A stretch of 64,000 nt of DNA, from the NCBI RefSeq assembly GCF_020829445.1, contig NZ_JAIVFV010000003.1:1-64000 (forward strand), written 5' to 3'. Source of the DNA: Nostoc sp. CHAB 5836. Its GTDB lineage: Bacteria; Cyanobacteriota; Cyanobacteriia; Cyanobacteriales; Nostocaceae. The notes under the pieces were generated by a model. The model did no database searches, had not been told where the DNA came from, and saw only the letters and a list, made by a program, of their open reading frames with translations. Of the stretch, positions 60,426-64,000 are shown one piece after another (the first letter of the stretch is position 1; the number at the start of each line of letters is the position of its first letter). Made by a program: the position numbers and the translations under genes.

Positions 60426-61553
60426 TTAAACAATAAAACTTTCGGTAAAGCTGGCATCATTGAGAACAACACGGGCACTGAAGCGATCGCCTCCGTCTGC
60501 CGTAAATTTAAACTGCATATAATGATCTTGCTGTCGCGATTTCACTTCTTCAAAAAACGGATTTCCGGTTTCATCCAGCACGATCAGCTTTAATCCCAAC
60601 GGCAGATGAGACAGTTGCCCCTGAGGATACACCCGCAGGAGAATTAACATCTTGCCATCTGACTTAGGCAAAATACCGACCATTAATACTATAGGATGCC
60701 CGATCAGATAAATTCCTAAATCTTTGGCACTGATCACCGGACAGTCAGGATGTTGAGGATCTAGTTCCCATAAAAACTCAGCCGACTGCCAGCGAATTTC
60801 ATCATCTTGAGTAGTTTGGATCAGATTTACCAAAGCTTCCTGAGGATTGAGGTTAAGCGGAATGGGTTGCACCAGATCACAAGACTGTCGGCGATAGAGT
60901 TGTTCAACCTGTTGGCGAATGAGGACTGAATTCACTTCACCTCGTTTAGGCTGTGGCTCACAAAATTGTAGAGTCAGTCCTCTGATGGTGTTGAGCAAGT
61001 CTTTTGGGGGTTGCCAATCAGGTTCAAATATGCGTTTGAGCCATTGTCTGAGTTGAACCATTGGTTGTGGCGATCGCTCTAATGTCAAACGATCAACTAA
61101 TACATCGAGGGGTTGGAAATAGCTGCGTGGTACTTCCGGCACTGATACGGATTCCACAAATCCTAAAATTTGCCCTTCTTGGTAAGGTTCATCGAGTTGA
61201 ATCATCACGTAGCCAAGGCGTTCTGACCACACTTCTTTAGGAACTTTGCATTTGCGATCGCTCCTTTGAAGCGAACGACACTCTAAAAAGCCTTGCAAAC
61301 TGGGAATATATAGGTCTGCAATGTTTTCTAACAGGCGATCGAGGGGATTCCAACTATGACTGACTTCTAAATCAGTATCGATACCCAGCAGTTGCAAATA
61401 ACGCCCAGTTACTAACACAGCTAGCGTATTCCGATAAACTTGTTGCGATCGCTCTTGGGTTGGCTGTTGTTGGGCAAACTGGTAAGCCTGCTTGCGGTCA
61501 GTCCCCGTAATCGGAATTGCGATCGGAATGAATTTTACTGGAGTATCAATCAT
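60426..61553 (-). CDS. DUF1822 protein
   Basis: 375 aa from ATG 61553 (MIDTPVKFIPIAIPITGTD); a TTG four codons upstream is less likely. A helical N-terminal part (RKQAYQFAQQQPTQERSQQVYRNTLAVLVTGRYLQLLGIDTDL) and WNPLDRLLENIADLYIPSLQGFLECR match DUF1822, and the C-terminal half looks like beta-rich (LPLGLKLIVLDETGNPFFEEVKSRQQDHYMQFKF). DUF1822 genes stand between sigma-like and CHAT genes in cyanobacteria, as I recall. It may link the sigma-like factor and the CHAT receptor. Biochemical role unknown. Confidence 0.85.
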   Translation of the reverse strand: MIDTPVKFIPIAIPITGTDRKQAYQFAQQQPTQERSQQVYRNTLAVLVTGRYLQLLGIDTDLEVSHSWNPLDRLLENIADLYIPSLQGFLECRSLQRSDRKCKVPKEVWSERLGYVMIQLDEPYQEGQILGFVESVSVPEVPRSYFQPLDVLVDRLTLERSPQPMVQLRQWLKRIFEPDWQPPKDLLNTIRGLTLQFCEPQPKRGEVNSVLIRQQVEQLYRRQSCDLVQPIPLNLNPQEALVNLIQTTQDDEIRWQSAEFLWELDPQHPDCPVISAKDLGIYLIGHPIVLMVGILPKSDGKMLILLRVYPQGQLSHLPLGLKLIVLDETGNPFFEEVKSRQQDHYMQFKFTADGGDRFSARVVLNDASFTESFIV

Positions 61554-61593
61554 GATTAGTGTCAAAGAAAACGTCTAGTAACTTTTCGCAATC

Positions 61594-62331
61594 TTATTCA
61601 GGCAATAACTGTCTGAAAATACGGAAACATCGTGTCCGACAAAATCTCTTCAGCGCCGACGGTTCAACTCCATACTCTTGGGCGATCGCATTCCAAGAAA
61701 ACTCCCCTGAATCGCCCAACACCTTCAAGATATGAATCAACAAGACCTGACAGTTGACATTGGCATGACTCTGCATTCGACAATTGATCAACAGATGCGG
61801 ATTATTTCGCACTAACTCTAGCCATTCTTGGATTGTTTCATGCCAACGATCAGGCTCTGGCGCAGGAGGATAAATCCACTCATTATCTTCTTCATCTGCT
61901 GGAAGATTTAACCGTCTTCTTTCTTCCTTAGCTCTTTCTCGAATGACATCCTGAATCATCCCTTTCAGCCTTTGGTTAAACCAGGTGACAAAGCTTGCTA
62001 GTGCTGGTTTATACGTGGAACATAGATTTTCCGTAAACCATACCCAGGTTCGCGATCGGGCTTCACCATAGACATCCGGTGATATCCCTCCACCATGCCA
62101 AATTAACTTGGAAGACCACATCATATCAATAATGAGCTTCTTTGCCTGACTGGGGTCATCAGTTTGACATATTTGCTCAAATAGCCATTCACGAGCAGGA
62201 ATATCGTTCATGATTTCCCGGATCTGTTCTTGTTGCTGTAATAGCTTGCTCCTTTCAATTGGATTATTTAAAGCAGCCTGAAGCAAGCAAATTAGAGAGG
62301 GAGCAATAATCTTATTACACATAGAGGTCAT
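61594..62331 (-). CDS. sigma-70-like regulatory factor
   Basis: 245 aa. Region-2-like helices (YGEARSRTWVWFTENLCSTYKPALASFVTWFNQRLKGMIQDVIRERAKEERR) and a C-terminal HTH similar to region 4 (EFSWNAIAQEYGVEPSALKRFCRTRCFRIFRQLL). The sequence is far from ordinary sigma factors, with a long acidic spacer (LPADEEDNEWIYPPAPEPDRW). It is first in the operon, 40 bp before DUF1822. A role in starting or controlling transcription for the module is a reasonable inference; whether it binds RNA polymerase is unknown. Confidence 0.75.
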   Translation of the reverse strand: MTSMCNKIIAPSLICLLQAALNNPIERSKLLQQQEQIREIMNDIPAREWLFEQICQTDDPSQAKKLIIDMMWSSKLIWHGGGISPDVYGEARSRTWVWFTENLCSTYKPALASFVTWFNQRLKGMIQDVIRERAKEERRRLNLPADEEDNEWIYPPAPEPDRWHETIQEWLELVRNNPHLLINCRMQSHANVNCQVLLIHILKVLGDSGEFSWNAIAQEYGVEPSALKRFCRTRCFRIFRQLLPE

Positions 62332-62515
62332 CCAGACCCCATCAGTTTAGGTTTAAATATCATGACAGTACCTAACTAACCTCCCCTTACTTGCCTGATG
62401 GGTTATCGGAGTTAGAGACAGGGGTAATTCAAATTATTTACAAAACTTTATTAGCGGATGCCCAAGCAGAGGATTTTTAGCCAACACTGGACACTTATCC
62501 ACTCAAGGAGGTGAA
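62332..62515. other. divergent promoter region of the sigma-like operon
   Basis: About 180 bp between the sigma-like gene and a plus-strand small frame. It must hold the promoter of the three-gene operon, but no recognisable box was found. Confidence 0.4.
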
Positions 62516-62733
62516 ATGGAACCGACACCAGAGCAGAACACGGTGATGTACAGAATTTGTCAACAATTAACAAAAATGTACACGCCTATATAGACCTAAG
62601 AGAGTACATCTTGGCTCATAGAGACGACGAGGATGCTATTCATGCAATGGCGATACGTCTTCGTAATCAGGGGAAAACAGGTACAGTTGAAGAGTTTTTA
62701 GAACACGTCAAACAGCAAACTCTTGGGGATTAG
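62516..62733 (+). pseudogene. frameshifted small gene
   Basis: An ATG at 62516 has an excellent ribosome site (AAGGAGGTGAA) and opens MEPTPEQNTVMYRICQQLTKM before a TAG at 62591. The minus-one frame then continues without a stop from that point to 62733, with YIDLREYILAHRDDEDAIHA and TVEEFLEHVKQQTLG, which looks like true soluble protein. One lost or gained base near 62580-62590 would join them into a protein of about 72 aa. It could be a real frameshift, a sequencing error or two unrelated frames. Confidence 0.45.
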
Positions 62734-62744
62734 GGAGTGGGGAA

Positions 62745-62822
62745 TGGGAGATGAGGGGGATGAGGGGGATGAGGGGGATGAGGCAGGGGGCAGGGGGCAG
62801 GGGGCAGGGGGCAGGGGGCAGG
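62745..62822. repeat. purine-rich tandem arrays (GATGAGGGG)n and (CAGGGGG)n
   Basis: Four gatgagggg units are followed by six caggggg heptamers. Same class as the arrays at 14311 and 46115. Confidence 0.85.
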
Positions 62823-63127
62823 AGAAGAATAACTTTTACTCTTATAGCGCTTCTAGAATGGAAGCAATACACTCTGACCTCACTTCCATTCCTCTCTTCT
62901 AAAAGGAAAGAAGCTTTGAGTCTTACTCCCCTTCCCTACAAGGGAAGGGGCTGGGGGTTAGGTCTGTATTCCATGCAATTGAGAACCGCTATAACTCCTA
63001 ACTCCTAACTCCCCTTTTTTCCACTTGCCTAGCAGTACCTTTATATAGTACACATATACTATGAAATACAGGAATACTCGCCCAAAAACATTGGCGGACG
63101 AGTATTCCGGAAATAAGTTGTTAATTC
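62823..63127. other. intergenic repeat DNA
   Basis: Contains cttccctacaagggaaggg-type hairpin repeat and actcctaactcc heptamers. No gene is seen. Confidence 0.5.
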
Positions 63128-63532
63128 TTAGTTGTCGTCTGTGGGTAGAAGTGCGATGATTTGCTCAACAAACTGTTGATGGTCAACAACTGGCTTAGAA
63201 ATGTAGCCATCAGCACCGCTTTGCTTGAGAAAGTTCTCGCGATCGCCTTCCATAGCATGGGCTGTCACCAAAATAACAGGTAAGTTTGCTGTTTTTGGAT
63301 CAGATTTTAACATTTGTGTAATCTTGATTCCATCAACAGATTTACCTTGATAAACACTTCTAGACAGAGAAACATCCATCAAAATCAGGTCGGCTTCTCC
63401 TGATTGGGCAATTTTTATGACTTCTTCGACATTTTCGGTGTGTTTGACACCCAAGCCGCCACGCTTGGACAAAATTTTGGAAAAAACACGAGCATTAATT
63501 AGATCGTCTTCGACAATTAAAACAGTTTTCAT
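63128..63532 (-). CDS. CheY-like single-domain response regulator
   Basis: 134 aa receiver domain only. Acidic pocket in VEDD (residues 8-10), phosphoacceptor Asp53 in LILMDVSLS, switch Thr90 in VILVTAHA and Lys113 in YISKPV are all present. It carries no output domain, so it acts by protein contact in a phosphorelay. No histidine kinase is next to it. The upstream start of gyrA is divergent, with about 285 bp between. Confidence 0.9.
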   Translation of the reverse strand: MKTVLIVEDDLINARVFSKILSKRGGLGVKHTENVEEVIKIAQSGEADLILMDVSLSRSVYQGKSVDGIKITQMLKSDPKTANLPVILVTAHAMEGDRENFLKQSGADGYISKPVVDHQQFVEQIIALLPTDDN

Positions 63533-63816
63533 GAGAATTTTAGTTATAGAGGTGAGAGGATTCCAGAATTCCAGAATTCAAAATTAACAAATGCAATCAT
63601 GGAAAGTATGATAGCTACTAAGTTTATGTAGATTATACTCATGTGCATCCTTTTTAATAGTCAATGTGCATCCTTGTCATCAAGGATGATACTAGTGCTT
63701 TTTGTTGTGTGACTATCAAAATTTTGTGATCAATCCTATTTGATCCGTTATGCTCTGGTTGCCGCAGTGTTGAGTTCTATCAGCTTTTGTGTAGTTAAAC
63801 TTCAGGGAAAAAACTC

Positions 63817-64000
63817 ATGGCAAAACAGTTAAACCTTCTCTCAACGGGACAGGTAATTACAACAGCCCTGCACACTGAGATGCAACGGTCTTATCTAGAA
63901 TATGCCATGAGCGTGATTGTCGGGCGAGCGCTACCAGACGTGCGTGATGGCTTAAAACCAGTGCATCGTCGGATTCTATATGCCATGCACGAACTCGGTT
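63817..64000 (+). CDS. gyrA: DNA gyrase subunit A, 5' part (cut by window end)
   Basis: The first 61 codons are present, [20 protein letters not shown] onward, with the GyrA landmarks [33 protein letters not shown]. It is the breakage-reunion subunit of type II topoisomerase. The catalytic tyrosine lies beyond the window. An ATG at 63817 follows ttcagggaaaaaactc, a weak ribosome site. ParC of the same family cannot be fully excluded from this fragment, but cyanobacteria usually use GyrA with this start. Confidence 0.85.
   Translation, partial: MAKQLNLLSTGQVITTALHTEMQRSYLEYAMSVIVGRALPDVRDGLKPVHRRILYAMHELG

Noticed and set aside
1-64000. tRNA or rRNA genes
   Set aside because: No cloverleaf-like segment with a GGTTCGAATCC-type T-arm and matching acceptor, and no rRNA landmark sequence, was recognised by eye; a covariance-model search could still find something missed.

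Overview
The window is chromosomal DNA of a filamentous, very probably heterocyst-forming cyanobacterium of the Nostoc/Anabaena type. The evidence is: cytochrome b6f genes petB-petD next to the D1-processing protease ctpA; frequent HIP1 octamers (GCGATCGC); long arrays of tandem heptamers of the kind known from heterocystous cyanobacteria; sucrose synthase; and a PatB/CnfR - ferredoxin - cytochrome oxidase block. As I recall, that block matches the patB-cox2 region of Anabaena sp. PCC 7120 (this was not checked by a search). No rRNA, tRNA, prophage, complete insertion sequence or CRISPR array was seen.

Layout. 0-10 kb: a pentapeptide-repeat/RidA fusion, two Uma2-type proteins, ctpA, petB-petD with a good terminator, an RsbW-like ATPase, and a GDP-mannose dehydratase/glycosyltransferase pair. 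10-18 kb: small membrane and exported proteins, an RDD-pentapeptide fusion, an acetyltransferase-ruvX-DUF3727 run. 18-25 kb: a nuclease-like gene broken by a miniature element, a YqeG phosphatase, proB, a MazF-type toxin-antitoxin pair, a ROK kinase and two more Uma2 genes. 26-38 kb: a sucrase/ferredoxin-like protein, then the heterocyst/nitrogen-fixation block (patB/cnfR on the minus strand; nif-type ferredoxin, coxB-coxA-coxC, a TPR-like protein, a small ORF, a cupin protein and a nitrogenase-associated ArsC-like protein on the plus strand), then cysK. 39-43 kb: small unknown proteins and a flavin monooxygenase. 43-49 kb: sucrose synthase and a large GH65-phosphoglucomutase fusion. 50-57 kb: an RHH-like protein, Uma2, a single-domain bilin-type GAF protein, a three-gene operon around a solute-binding/VWA lipoprotein, and an RTX protein. 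57-62 kb: a three-gene minus-strand operon of a sigma-like factor, a DUF1822 protein and a CHAT protease fused to a periplasmic-type ligand receptor. 63-64 kb: a CheY-like regulator and the start of gyrA.

How genes work together. The patB-cox2 block fits the micro-oxic heterocyst: CnfR/PatB senses redox or oxygen through Fe-S clusters and activates nif genes, the Cox2-type oxidase consumes O2, and the ferredoxin and ArsC-like protein serve nitrogenase. An NtcA-type box with a correctly spaced -10 lies in the patB-ferredoxin gap. SusA and the GH65 fusion together link sucrose and glucosyl-phosphate metabolism. The best candidate for an undescribed system is the sigma-like/DUF1822/CHAT-receptor operon, perhaps with the neighbouring VWA operon.

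Between genes the window is rich in miniature inverted-repeat elements. At least six families can be separated by termini. One (CAATAC...GTATTG) has five copies with exact 10-bp target duplications and a sixth whose duplication sits inside heptamer repeats. Another element has split a gene whose original reading frame can be rebuilt across the 7-bp duplication.
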